In this document: positions 1 to 10,154 of the stretch, in pieces
Position numbering within the stretch: the stretch's first letter is position 1
Layout of the letters: each line of letters starts with the position of its first letter
Assembly: GCA_943704495.1 (NCBI GenBank)
Contig: CALSCR010002306.1
Location: 1 to 28,954, forward strand
DNA from: Pigoraptor chileana
Lineage: Eukaryota > Opisthokonta > Filasterea
Length of the DNA: 28,954 bases
Reading direction: 5' to 3'
The notes under the pieces: generated by a model
Told to the model about the DNA's origin: nothing
The model's input: the letters and a program-made list of their open reading frames with translations, nothing else
Databases searched by the model: none
Translations under genes and position numbers: made by a program

Positions 1-166
1 GGGGGGGAGGGGGGGGCGGGGTGGGATTCGCGAAGTCCCCATGACACACTATCCCGCCAACAAACGCAATAGATCATTGCGCTCTCCAAACAACAAAACG
101 GCAGGTAATCAATAGGCTGTGTTTGTATGGCAACAGACATGAGTGAACGGGGCTCACGTGCCCCGC
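1..166. other. Gene-free edge downstream of dymeclin
   Basis: A G-rich tract opens the window (about 1-24), followed by ordinary mixed sequence that should hold the 3' UTR of the minus-strand dymeclin gene. I see no AATAAA on the minus strand here and no coding frame with support. Confidence 0.6.
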
Positions 167-3100
167 CTAGCTGGCTGCCTCGTGCACGTGCGGCGCAAAC
201 AGCTGGATCTTGTCGGGCGTCCATCCATACCACCCCGCAGCGTGTACAAGAGACCACACATACGGCACAAAAAACTCGTCCGGGGACTCCTCCTCCTCAT
301 ACTTGAACTTGAGCTCAGGAAAACGCTGACGGGGACGGACACAATAAGATTAATGGCACGCCTGACATCGCATCTCAGGCACAGTCACTCTGACACGCAT
401 TTAAAGCGAGTGCAGAGATGTGCCATAGAGCTCACAGTCCATTCATAACTACTGTCTGTATGTGTTTGAGTGATTGTATATGTGCTCCCCGGGGGAGGGG
501 AGGGGAGGGGGGGGTGGCGGGGCATGTATGTATGTTGTGGGGTGTGTGGCGCGTGTGGGGATGACGCCCATACCTTCAATCGCGACAGTGGGAACTGGTG
601 AGCGGCCTTTTCAATGATTGCCATGACAACGTCAACAGAGACATTGTGCCGCGCAGTGTCGTCCAATCGCGATGCAAAGTACGAGAGTACCTGATGGATA
701 ATGGGGCATAAAACGCAGGGATATGAACAACTGCATAACACAAATGCTAACCCTAACCCTAACTCAATCCCTTGGTCATTGCCCTAACCCTAGCATAAAC
801 GCCATGGGCTCACCGTGTCGATGTTTGACACAATGTCCGCAAACCGAGGGTCCTTTGCAAACACATCGAACATGCTCCGCTTGTACAGCAGCGTGTAGAG
901 CAGGTGCGGGTTGTGGTGCAGCCCGTGCACGAGATACGCGTTGAGTATCTCAAGCACTATTCGCACAAAGTCGGCGTACATGGCAAGCTCCGAGTTCTGT
1001 AAATGTACACAAACAAATAGATGATTAAGCGGGAAAGAACCGATGGAGAGGCGGATGTGTAGGATTCAATAGGGCGTTCTGTCTTGTGGCCGCCCACGGC
1101 ATAGATACGCACGAGTCACGTGCATCTCACCTCCTGACTGTCGACCGCAGCGCCTCCCGCCTGCTGCTGGAGCCGCGTGAATTTCTTGGCAAGCATGTCA
1201 AACAAGCTACAAATGGAGCGTATGGACAACACCGACCGGCGGTTGTGTGGTGAGTAGGTGACAGTGCATTGACACCACCGACAGCACGGAAATATGCCCC
1301 AGGAGGACGGGTGGTGAGCGGGTGACAGTGCATCGACACCACCAATAGCACGGAAACATGTCTCCGGAGGACGGGTGGGGGTGTATTAAGCGGAGGAAAA
1401 CACAAGCCTGGGGCTACTGCCATCCGAATGAAGTCATCGAAAGCACGGAGCCCATTCGGCCCTCTCACATGCTCATGAACACACAGTGATTCCACAACAA
1501 GACATAGCCACAAGACAAAAGAAACCAAACAGTTCGGATACAAGGCAGAAAGGGTGACAATCACGTGATCACATGGGCATTCCACAACAAAAATGCACAG
1601 TTACAATAGAGATTCAAACACACCTGACCATTCGCTGCGCTGCATATGGATGCAGGGTCTTCATATGGGCCGACAGATTCGCCAGGGCCGCGAGGCAGTT
1701 TGTGTGCAAATACACGTCCTGCGAACAAAATAACGCATTGAGTGGCGGATGGATGTGTGTGTGGGTGTCGGCCACGGAGTGTCACGCGTGAGTATTGCGA
1801 TATCCAAGAGAGTGTGTATGATGCTGAGACGGCAGCATGACCAGCATGACATAATATGACCGCATTAGTGCAAGGAAGGCAAATGTGACCGCATTAGTGC
1901 AGCGGAGCCACGCACCCGTGTCTTTGCCAGGTTGTACTGGACAGTGCGCACAAGGACAATGACGACCACACTTCCGAGTGAGATATTGCTCACGAGGCGC
2001 TCGGTAAGCCAGGTGGCGGTGGGCAGCATCTGCGAACATTGGGACGGAGACAAAGAGGGGAGAGTGAGAGCATGAACCGCACTCCAACACGACACATTCG
2101 CAAACATACTGATATGGAACACACACAAGAGATATGGAACACACACACACATACTGTGCAACTCACCACGCCATGAATTCCGGCACAAAATGGTTTATCC
2201 TGGGTGAGCACGAGGAGCACAATCAAGAGCATGTACACCTGCTGCGCGTCAAGCTCAGGAGCGCGATATAAAAGGCGAAGGAGAGGCACCACCTGCGGCC
2301 GCCCGATAGACAACAGTGTGGCAGGGGCAGCGCAGTGGCGGAGTAGCAGGGTTCATTAGTGACGCCAAAAGCCGTAGTTTGTGGAAAATGGATTGGTAAG
2401 TGAAGCAAATGGATAGAAGCAAATGGATAGGTACGAGACACAATGGTTAGATGTTGAATTATCTTCACGGTAACATCACCCAAAAGCTGCCGGTGGTCTC
2501 CACCATAAATAAGCTCACAAAGCACTCGCCACATGAGGATGACGCCATCACAACTGGTGTGACGCAATCGCTGAAAGCTTTACCACTTTACCACCCACCA
2601 ATGCCTCGACGTCTGTTCTTGAAAGCACATACGACAAGAAATCCTCGTTGCCATGAAGAAGGTCGTAGAGCAGGAGCACGGGCGGGCCCCTGATCATCGA
2701 CACAATGGTTACGGAAGACAAACACACAACCAACCAACCAAACCAACAAACAAACAAACAAATAAGCAGGATTTGAATGAGCAAGGTGGCCTTGTGTGCA
2801 GGCACACGTGCACAGACACGTAGAGGCCACATCCATATCGAAGGAGCTGTTGTCGTAGAGCGTTGTATGCAGGGCTCACAGTGGTCACAAACAGTATTTC
2901 ACAGAGTAAAGGTGACGGCAAAGGCAACCGGGACGCACGGCCAGTCAGTGTGCTGCGATGTACGGACAGCCACTCTCATACACTACATCACCCACCGGCA
3001 AAGCGCCTCGTATATTACGCCGTATCCCATTCGAAAGGGTGGCCGTGCCCGCTCTCCTTCTCCATCAAACACTACAGCATCACACACCACATAGACACAC

Positions 3101-6008
3101 GCACACACACACACACGCACACACACATGTGCGTATACAGGTACACACAGTATGCATAAATTTGAACGTAAGAGGACGTGGAATCAGATGAGACATGCGA
3201 AGTCAAACTCAACCTTCAGAGAATCGCCACACAAAGAAACACCAAACACAACACCTTCACACACTAACCCTAACCCTAACCTTGCCCCACTGATTGTTTC
3301 ACAGAACATTACAGCCGGCAAACAACGCACCGTGCGTGTCCTTGAAGCCGCACAGTGCCGCTCGAAACGGATTGCGCGCCACAAGCAGTCTATTGCCGTC
3401 ACCCGTGCGTTGTGGTGCGTACGAGGCCGATTCGGATCTCCACTGATTGACAAGCGCCAGAAGCAGCATGACGGCACGGTCGGCCACGGGCGAGCGGACG
3501 ATATCTTCGTCCGTGGAATCATGTCTCGTAAAGAGATACGACACCGCAGTCACCGGCACTGTGAATAGGCTCGCTGTAGTTTAGTCGGGTGGTTAGGGTT
3601 AGTTAGGGTTGGGTTGGGGTTAGGGATATGGTTGGTGGTCAAAGTTCACACCGGCAGTGAGGTATGTATGCACGGCACAGGGTGATCACGTGCTCGCTAC
3701 CCACACGCTGCCCATCCAATCGTCGACAGAATATTAGCGGGCTCTTCCGCGGGCTGCGGTTGCGTCACAAACAGAGAAAGACACGTGCGCACTAGTCCCG
3801 CAGCACGTGACCTGCAATTGCGCGCCCAGAGTCAACAGACTGCATCAGGGATATACCGGGCGGAGTGACTCTTTTAACCCTGAGCTAATCCTAGCCCCAC
3901 ACTAGATCTGCACAACCAAATTGAACTCGGCAAACCTGCGATAGCTGGAAGAACAAGAAAAGGAGAGCAAGTATACAACGACAAGCTATATGGCGACAAG
4001 TGACTACCTCTCCATGCCCATCAAGATGACGAAGAAGGGGTTGGCGTCCGTGGATGAGGCGTACACTTGCGATCCCAGGAGGACAATAAGACAGTCCATG
4101 GCCTCCACAACCACGTCGTATGTGTCGGCACTGGCGGGCAACACAGGCGGCGGCGTGTGATGTTTGGCATTGGCATATGCGCGGAAAGACGAACAAAAAG
4201 ACACCAGGTCAGCCCATGCACTCACAGGCAAACCATACACAAAACGCATTTTGCTGATTGCAGCTCGCCGTGCACACCAAAGTACCACACATATCGAATT
4301 GAGTCGGGGTGCTTGGCTGGTGTCCGTGGACAGAACAAGGCACAGATGAGTACACATACAACGAATGTCGGCGATCCTCACTTGACTTCCAGGTCGAGCA
4401 CAAGGTCTGTCAACGCCAGCATCAGACGCTGGCCTCGAAATCCAGAAGGGTCTGAGTAAACAAAGGCAGTGCGTGCGTAATGCGTCGTGTGTGTGTTTGT
4501 GTTTGTGTGTTTGTGTGTTTTTTCAGAACCATGATCACTGCGCACATTTTCACACACATATTCGCATCCACACGCGATCCATTTCAGCTGCTTTGAGTGA
4601 TATCGATTGGGTGCGATGCAAGCACAACAACACAACAACAAATGCACAACGCGGGAAAGTCCGCCCGACTGTCAATGCCATGCTCCAAATAGAATGTCGA
4701 CTCGTTCAGCGTTACCACAGTTGGCAACACGGACACGGCCCATGCTCAAAATAGAATGCTGAGCATTGACCGCATTTGGCCACACGGGCATTGTCCGTGC
4801 GCCAAATGGCGCGCTCTCCATTCCCCGTTCCCCACACTTACCAGTTTGGGCTGCCGCTGGCACCGGCGGCAGCGCTTGCGAGGCCGGCGCCAGCATCGAC
4901 GTAATGTCAGCCCCGTGCGAGTCGGACCGCGGCAGACCCCCACTTGCACCCCCACTCGCACTGTTGCCACTCGGCGGCGCTAATGTAGCGGTCGCCGTCG
5001 ATTGCGGACGTTGCGAGAGCTCGGCTGCGTGCGTTGCATCCGGGTCAATGCCGAGGGAATGGCAAAATGCGTCCCAGTCGGCGTCTTCTATCAGGTGATG
5101 CGATGCGATGCGCACGAGGAGAACCGCGTTGCGTGCAGCAACGGGCGTGTGCGCACTGTGGACGCAGATCCCAGACGCACATTCATACGCACATTCAGAC
5201 ACATGCACGAAGAGCAGTCAGTAGGGACTCCGGTGTGTAGCGATGAGATCATTCGGGTTCGCATTCAGTGACATTGCAGGCACAACCCCGATGAGTGAGG
5301 CTGGCTGCCTCCAGCACGATCCACATAAGCATGTCCCACGCACCTTCCTTTCTTGTTATGACAGTCGGACACGGCTTCAATACAGCGGTCCACGAGTGAT
5401 GCAAAGTTACCACTCAATGTAAACGACGAGGCTGTGCGTGGCGACGACGGGAGGCACGCCATGTAAACAACAGGCCAACAAATTAGTTGCGTGCAGTATG
5501 GATCGGTGCTGTCGGCACGACCGCGAAACAAAACGGTGGCGACTTCCGTACATTCGTCGGAAGCGGTAATTATTCACGTGGAATGAACATTTAGGATGCG
5601 ACGACCTACCGAAACGGCGCAGTAAGCCCGCTGCACTAGACTCAATCGCACGCACATCGTCACTGCCGTTGCACACAGACAGTCAAAGGAAACAAAAGCA
5701 AGCAGATCAGCGCCCGGCCTGAGTGTAGCGAAGTTAGATGGAGACTCTCTCGGTCATATCCAAGGATGTAGGATTCAAATCAGTGTCTTATAAGCTGTGC
5801 CACTCCGCAAAGGCAATATCGGAGGAGAGACAGCTCTGCCCTGTCAACGAACAACCAACCTCGTTGCGACAGGCGGGATGCCGAGTGTGAACAAGTCCCT
5901 CCAGAAGGCTGCATCCTCCGCGGGAATGGGGCGGTCGGCGGCGAGGCGGGATAGCAGGGGCCTGCGGTCCACCTCTCCCGCACTCAGACCCGACGCCGAG
6001 GCACCCAT
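167..6008 (-). CDS. DYM: Dymeclin (Golgi-associated protein), 18 exons
   Basis: Dymeclin is a peripheral Golgi protein needed for normal secretory traffic. The frames match the whole length of the animal protein as I know it. Examples are the end [10 protein letters not shown] (exon 18), [14 protein letters not shown] (exon 16), [16 protein letters not shown] (exon 14), [14 protein letters not shown] (exon 12) and [10 protein letters not shown] (exon 11). Exons in transcript order: 5860-6008, 5610-5662, 5344-5431, 4842-5155, 4382-4451, 4008-4130, 3705-3811, 3331-3558, 2996-3071, 2820-2846, 2599-2689, 2167-2292, 1916-2029, 1624-1718, 1131-1206, 814-996, 574-690, 167-325. All borders are GT-AG and phases agree; the sum is 2196 nt, 731 residues (human 669). 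The start MGASAS resembles the myristoylated MGSNSS of vertebrates. Exon 4 carries a Ser/Ala/Gly/Pro-rich insert. Least certain is the 27-nt exon 10. Confidence 0.93.
747..794 (+). repeat. Interstitial telomere-type repeat in DYM intron 16
   Basis: A short run of CCCTAA units, followed 20 bases later by another CCCTAACCCTA, lies inside the intron between DYM exons 16 and 17. The units match the TTAGGG telomere type but are too few for a telomere. Confidence 0.85.
1247..1374 (+). repeat. 64-bp tandem duplication in DYM intron 14
   Basis: Two head-to-tail copies, 1247-1310 and 1311-1374, share the order GTGGTGAG, GGTGACAGTGCAT, GACACCACC, AGCACGGAAA and GGAGGACGG, with about ten substitutions between them. 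They sit wholly inside the intron between exons 14 and 15. Confidence 0.9.
1857..1901 (+). repeat. 16-bp direct repeat in DYM intron 13
   Basis: TGACCGCATTAGTGCA occurs at 1857-1872 and again exactly at 1886-1901, a 29-base offset, within the intron between DYM exons 13 and 14. Confidence 0.9.
3102..3128 (+). repeat. (CA)n microsatellite in DYM intron 8
   Basis: A CA run interrupted by CG steps lies about 30 bases from the acceptor of DYM exon 9. On the sense strand it is a TG run close to the 3' splice site. Confidence 0.85.
3264..3281 (+). repeat. Telomere-type repeat in DYM intron 8
   Basis: Three consecutive CTAACC units, the same motif as at 747-794, near the 5' end of the intron in transcript sense. 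Confidence 0.85.
3591..3626 (+). repeat. Telomere-type repeat in DYM intron 7, opposite orientation
   Basis: GGTTAGGG units, slightly degenerate (GGGTTGGGGTTAGGG), lie just upstream of exon 8 in transcript sense. The G-rich strand is the plus strand here, opposite to the neighbouring copies. Confidence 0.85.
4679..4800 (+). repeat. Degenerate 62-bp tandem duplication in DYM intron 4
   Basis: CATGCTCCAAATAGAATG at 4679 recurs as CATGCTCAAAATAGAATG at 4741. The following sequence also corresponds loosely: both copies have a TTGGC...CACACGG-type block. It lies inside the intron between exons 4 and 5. Confidence 0.75.
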
Positions 6009-6056
6009 CCGCACGCAATGTGCTCGCAATGCAAGATAACTTCTTCCACAGATATT

Positions 6057-6060
<4 letters not shown>

Positions 6061-6098
<38 letters not shown>
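6061..6098 (+). repeat. (CA)n microsatellite in the DYM 5' leader
   Basis: An almost pure run of about nineteen CA units begins roughly 50 bases upstream of the chosen DYM ATG. An upstream in-frame ATG at 6120-6122 would translate it as Val-Cys repeats, which I consider unlikely to be part of dymeclin. Confidence 0.9.
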
Positions 6099-6101
<3 letters not shown>

Positions 6102-6514
6102 CACACTGAAAATAAACGACAAGATGCGCCCTAACTAAGAGCCTTCGAGCTTATTACAGACCAAAATTCTGAATGGTGACTAGAATGGGAGGTGACGGAA
6201 ATGACTAGATATATCGTCAGATGGACAAGCCGTTGGGAGTCAATGATTCACAGTTTGAAAGAGATGGGTGCAACCGCTTCCCAACGTATTTATGCCTGCC
6301 TTCTGAGCAATCTGCGGTGGACTTCAGCCGCAGTGGTGTGTGTGTGTGTGTGTGTGAATCGGCGCGGCCGATCATTCAAACGGTTCAGTTGGCGAGAGCA
6401 CGACGAGCACGTCACTCTCCCGTCCAGACTTACTCGTGGCAATTGTATTGAGAACTGGGCGCATTTTCCGTCTCAATCCCTCGCATTCCCACATTAAAAG
6501 TTACTGGGGTAAAC

Positions 6515-6537
6515 GTAACCCTAATATTGTAACCCTA
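6515..6537 (+). repeat. Paired GTAACCCTA motif
   Basis: GTAACCCTA occurs twice, at 6515-6523 and 6529-6537, about 160-180 bases upstream of the ATG at 6696. It resembles both telomere repeats and the telo-box promoter element of plants. A regulatory role is inference only. Confidence 0.6.
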
Positions 6538-6582
6538 GCGAGAGCTCGGCAATAATAGGTGTTGGTTGTCAAGGCACAGCAC

Positions 6583-6603
6583 GACCGAGTATACTACTCG
6601 GTC
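6583..6603. promoter_or_regulatory. Perfect 9-bp inverted repeat upstream of the Gly/Tyr-rich gene
   Basis: GACCGAGTA and TACTCGGTC are exact reverse complements separated by TAC, ending 92 bases before the ATG at 6696. It could bind a dimeric protein or form a hairpin if transcribed. Position is seen; function is inferred. Confidence 0.5.
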
Positions 6604-6695
6604 ACACGGCACATACTACAAAGTTAGAAGAGCTTCATCCTGCGCTTTTTTCATTCTGTGTGTGCTCTTCAAGTGCATTCAAGAGAACCATAAAA

Positions 6696-7330
6696 ATGGG
6701 CTGTGGTTACTCTGAACCGATTGTGAGTACTGATCTGGCGACTGCTTCACTCACACTCTGCCCTTTGTCGTGCGTGAATCAAACTGTGCACGTTTCTAAC
6801 TTGCGTTTTTGTTTTTTTCGTTCTCTTTCACAAATGCAAAACAGACGACCGTGACATATTCCACGGGTATGTATCTCGTTGTGGCCCAATATGTATGATG
6901 GAGGAGCGTATGTAGGAGTCACGGGCGTATCTCCCCCCCTCTCGCTTGGTCACTCGTGCGGAGTCCATGGGCACAGCGCCGAAGACACTGACTTGAATCC
7001 TACATGTCTGTCCCTCTTGCTGTGTCTATCTATCTATCTACCCATCTGGCTCGAGCCCTTACCCTATTTTGTTGTGATGTGCGCGCTTTTGCATCAGGCC
7101 CCGGGCAACAGACGCAGGTCATCAGGGTCGGCGATGGCTACGGCGGCGGCACGAGCGTTGTGACTGGCGGCTACGGCGGTGCGACTGTGGTGAAGGGGGG
7201 CTATGCATACGGAGGTGCGCCGGTGGTAATGACCGGCGCGTATCCGCCGCCATACGGCCAGGTGGCGTATGCACAGCCGGCCTACGCGACAACTACAACG
7301 ACGACCATCATCAACAACGACGGCTGGTGA
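6696..7330 (+). CDS. Small Gly/Tyr-rich protein with MGC acylation-type N terminus, 3 exons
   Basis: Exons 6696-6722, 6845-6866 and 7098-7330 join in phase to 94 codons (93 residues). Exon 1 encodes only nine residues, MGCGYSEPI; exon 2 is 22 nt. The rest has GGYGGA/GGYAYGGAPVV-type glycine-tyrosine-valine segments, a proline-tyrosine stretch (YPPPYGQVAYAQPAY), six threonines and the end IINNDGW. Gly2-Cys3 after the initiator is the classic context for N-myristoylation plus palmitoylation, so plasma-membrane or ciliary-membrane attachment is a reasonable inference. I recognise no family. Splice sites are GT-AG: GTGAGT donor and CAAAACAG acceptor for intron 1, GTATGT and GCATCAG for intron 2. 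An alternative is that translation starts elsewhere and only exon 3 is real. Confidence 0.68.
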
Positions 7331-7929
7331 ATGTGTCTATCGCTGCTCCTCGTCACCCGTTTGCGCCAATGGGAATGCACGTATTGTGCTCTCGGTTCGG
7401 CTGAACTGTGGGCTGCGGACTGTCCGTATCCATCCATTCCGCTCCGAGTCGTCGCATCGCCTTTTGTGTTTGTCTTTTTCGGTCTCGCCGTTGTTGGGCT
7501 CTGAAAAGGGAGATTGTCTCTCCTTATTCTCTCATTCTTTTGTGTACAAATGATCCTTCACTTCTCTGTTTTGCATATTGACCTATAAATGGCATATTCA
7601 AGAAGACAGAATGACCCATGTCCTCTGCAAGGCTGCTGCACTCTGCTCCCCCAATGCTGCCGTAATAGTCGGGACACAATCAACAGTGTCGCTGATCATG
7701 GGCCGCGATTTCATTTCAATGCATTAATGTCATCAACAGTAACTCCCAAAATAACAAACAAAATAACAACAAAAAAACAAACACACAATCATTTCACACC
7801 CACACAAACAGCAATATCACAGGTCGGTCTGAATCAACTGCACCTGCCAGCAGTCAGTCAGTCAGCACCGCGCCACCTGCACACAAAGGCGGGCTTTGGG
7901 ACGCTTATAAGCGGATATCAGCCCATTTT
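7331..7929. other. Spacer after the Gly/Tyr-rich gene
   Basis: This should hold the 3' UTR of the upstream plus-strand gene. It is pyrimidine-rich to about 7550, A-rich near 7740-7800, and contains a short CAGT repeat at about 7853-7866. An open plus-strand frame at 7589-7945 has no recognisable protein character and is not called. Confidence 0.5.
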
Positions 7930-8052
7930 CTACGTCCATCCCTGATTCCACTCCACTCTAACTCTGTACGAATTTACACCTGATGAGAACAAGTAACCGA
8001 TGGAACGTCCGTCAAAGACTTCCATGAGTTTGGCCTCAACAGCACGCGCGGC
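7930..8052 (-). other. Candidate terminal exon, perhaps of the TPR gene
   Basis: After a good acceptor (CTACTCGTCACAG) the minus strand encodes AARAVEAKLMEVFDGRSIGY and continues about 20 residues to a TAG at 7930-7932. If exon 3 of the TPR gene used a GTGTGG donor near 8197, this piece would join in phase 0 and replace the last residues of the TPR protein. A GTGTAA donor inside it (exon 7980-8052) is the alternative. The pattern of an acidic helix followed by YRVRVEW loosely recalls the second half of a WWE domain, but this is weak. Confidence 0.35.
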
Positions 8053-8185
8053 CTGTGACGAGTAGGGTTGAATTGTGTTGGTGTGGTGTTCAGATGAGTG
8101 ACGGTCACGTGGCACAACCACCGCCCATGCAGTACACGTAAGCAGATAATACGCACCATGCGCAACCCCTCAACCAAGCGTCATG

Positions 8186-10154
8186 TCATGTGCACCACAC
8201 ATGGCCGGCGCACCCACCCGACTTGAGAGGCGAGCAGAAGTACGGATGATCGCGGCCGCCGCCGGCGTCTCGCATGATCAGAGGGCCGTCGCCATCCTCC
8301 ATTTTGCACGCCTTCAGGGCGTCGCATATCTCCACAACGCACGAGCTCGTTGCAGCCTCCGCCGCCCCCTCGGATTGCGATTGAGCGCACGTGGCGGCCT
8401 CGTCGCTCTGTGCAAATCGCGCCATGCGCACAGCGACCTGATCTCTCACTCCCTCGAGAATTCCGTGGGGCACAGACTGCCCACTGAGTGCATGCATTTC
8501 ATGGCACACAACACCAATGTTGTGATAGGCAAGCGCCAGCCGCAGCTCAGCAATGCCCGCGGGATCACTGCTGAGGGGCGCTCGGCCCTCGTATATGCGT
8601 GTGACGGCAGACAGATGCTGCAGTGCCTCGCTGAATGCGTCGACGTCCCGATGCTCGCGCGCAAACGTCATCTGTGTGAAACGAAGGGTTAGTATCAGCA
8701 GTGGTATGTTGGTATATATCATGCGATGTGTGTGGTGTTACGTGTGTTTGTGTGTGTGTGTGTGGTGTGTGTGATGGGGGATGAAGAACAGATATTACAC
8801 ACGCCAAACAACGAAAACACAATCATCGTCATCATCATCAATAACAAACAACAACAATAACAACAGCAACAACAACAACAACAAACAGCCGATTTAAAAA
8901 AGGGAAACGAAATAATGCACCGCCTTCCTCTCACCTCCAAGTATCCCAACTTTTCGAGCGCCTCGGCCACATCCGGGTGGTCTGGTCGCAACGCCTTTTC
9001 CCGGATGCAAACCGACCGTCGCAGCAGTGACCGTGCATCGGAATATTGGCCCTTCCGGAAAAGCATCATGGCAAGGTTTTCCGATGCGGTCGCAATGTGG
9101 GGGTGTCCCGGCCCAAGAGTGCGCTCGGCAACGTCAACGTCTGTCGCAAGATATGAAATGGCGTCATCCGTCCTCCCTGCCATGCCGATGAGCAGTGCGT
9201 AGTTGTGCAGCGTTGTGGCGCGGTCTGTCTCCAGTTCCACATGGTCGGGGGCGCGGATGTCTAGAGCCTTGCGGTAGCACGCGTCGGCCTCATTCAGCGC
9301 ATCCGGGGTGCCCTTCAGCTTATACATGCTGGCCAGGTTGTGGTAGGTCGTCGCCACATCCGGGTGGTCATTCCCTAGGGACTCGCGCCGTATTCGGAGA
9401 GCAACGAGTGCATCCGAGATGGCGTCATCGACACGTCTGCGCGAGCCATTCACGGCGGCACGTGCGGCGAGGGCAGCGGCATAGTCAAGCGGCGCCTCCG
9501 TGGCCACGCGGCCCGCAGCGACGACCGCGGTGTCTGCGGCGGCGACTGCAAGGGACATATCGGCAAGAACAACCTGCATTCATAGTGTCATGTTAGCTGT
9601 TACATTAAACATGTCACGTGCTGTTCGTCGGTGCATGTCAGTAGTTGTGATGGCTGTAAAACGGATTGGAATCATCACCACACACACAAACACACACACA
9701 GCGATCACAAGCACTTGCATGCACAGCGTGGCCACAACGTCACTGATGACCGCCACACACAAGCGCAGCACAACGAACATAGAGAGAGATGCATGTACAC
9801 AGGCAGACAAACTATATATGAAGATGCAACCTCACACACCTGCCCAAAGCACGCCAAGTTCTGAAGCACGTACGATGCGGCCTTCATGTGTGCGGGACCC
9901 AGCACGGCGTTACTGTTGCCGCAATCGGAGGCGAGGGACACACGGACAGACGACAGCACTTTCATCAGAACATCCATCCCGTCTTCCATGAACGCCCATG
10001 TCTGCTTTTTCCTCAAAAAGAAACCCTTATACTGTCTGTCGATGGCCAGGATGGTGTCACCGAGAGACACAGACGAAACCAGCGTCTTTAATCCCTCCTG
10101 CAGATGCAAGGCATCAGACACACAAGATGCATGTTGAAAAACACTCACTTCCAT
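8186..10154 (-). CDS. Kinesin-light-chain-like TPR repeat protein, at least 3 exons
   Basis: Exons in transcript order: 9840-10154, 8935-9573, 8186-8671, all phase 0, together 480 codons. The central exon holds 42-residue TPRs of the kinesin-light-chain type: the signature GNDHPDVATTYHNLASMY recurs as GPGHPHIATASENLAMML and again as RPDHPDVAEALEKLGYLE. TPR solenoids bind partner peptides; the partner is unknown. The first exon is helical without a recognised domain. The start used is the ATG at 10152-10154, but this lies within the end of the zinc-finger frame. A GTGAGT...CTGCAG intron at that point would not keep phase with the finger frame, so the true 5' end is unresolved. The 3' end at 8186 may instead splice to 7930-8052. 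TPR identity is firm; both ends are not. Confidence 0.7.
8727..8885 (+). repeat. (GT)n and (CAA)n tracts in TPR intron 2
   Basis: A TG-rich run (about 8727-8772) and a CAA/CAT-type trinucleotide run (about 8829-8885) fill most of the intron between 8672 and 8934. In transcript sense the order is TTG-rich first, then CA-rich. Confidence 0.8.

Larger units (their letters stand above)
6009..6695. other. Divergent spacer between DYM and the Gly/Tyr-rich gene
   Basis: This 687-bp spacer should hold both promoters. It contains a (CA)n tract directly upstream of the DYM start, a short (GT)n near 6336-6354, two telomere-type motifs at 6515-6537 and a perfect inverted repeat at 6583-6603. I see no supported coding frame. 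Confidence 0.6.

Noticed and set aside
1-24. Possible chromosome end because of G-rich start and telomere motifs
   Set aside because: The G-rich start is not TTAGGG, the motifs are short, interstitial and in both orientations, and genes run up to both window edges.
1247-1374. Possible CRISPR-like direct repeats
   Set aside because: Only two contiguous copies without spacers, inside a eukaryotic intron.
1127-1585. 152-residue minus-strand open frame with an internal repeat
   Set aside because: Falls in DYM intron 14 and reads the 64-bp tandem duplication; the true exon here is 1131-1206 in another frame.
5705-5795. tRNA-like boxes (AGCGAAGTTAGATGG and GGATTCAAATC)
   Set aside because: The supposed T-arm stem does not pair and no acceptor stem closes; not a tRNA.
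7589-7945. 118-residue plus-strand open frame
   Set aside because: Low-complexity, no homology recognised, no splice or start context; probably part of the upstream 3' UTR and spacer.
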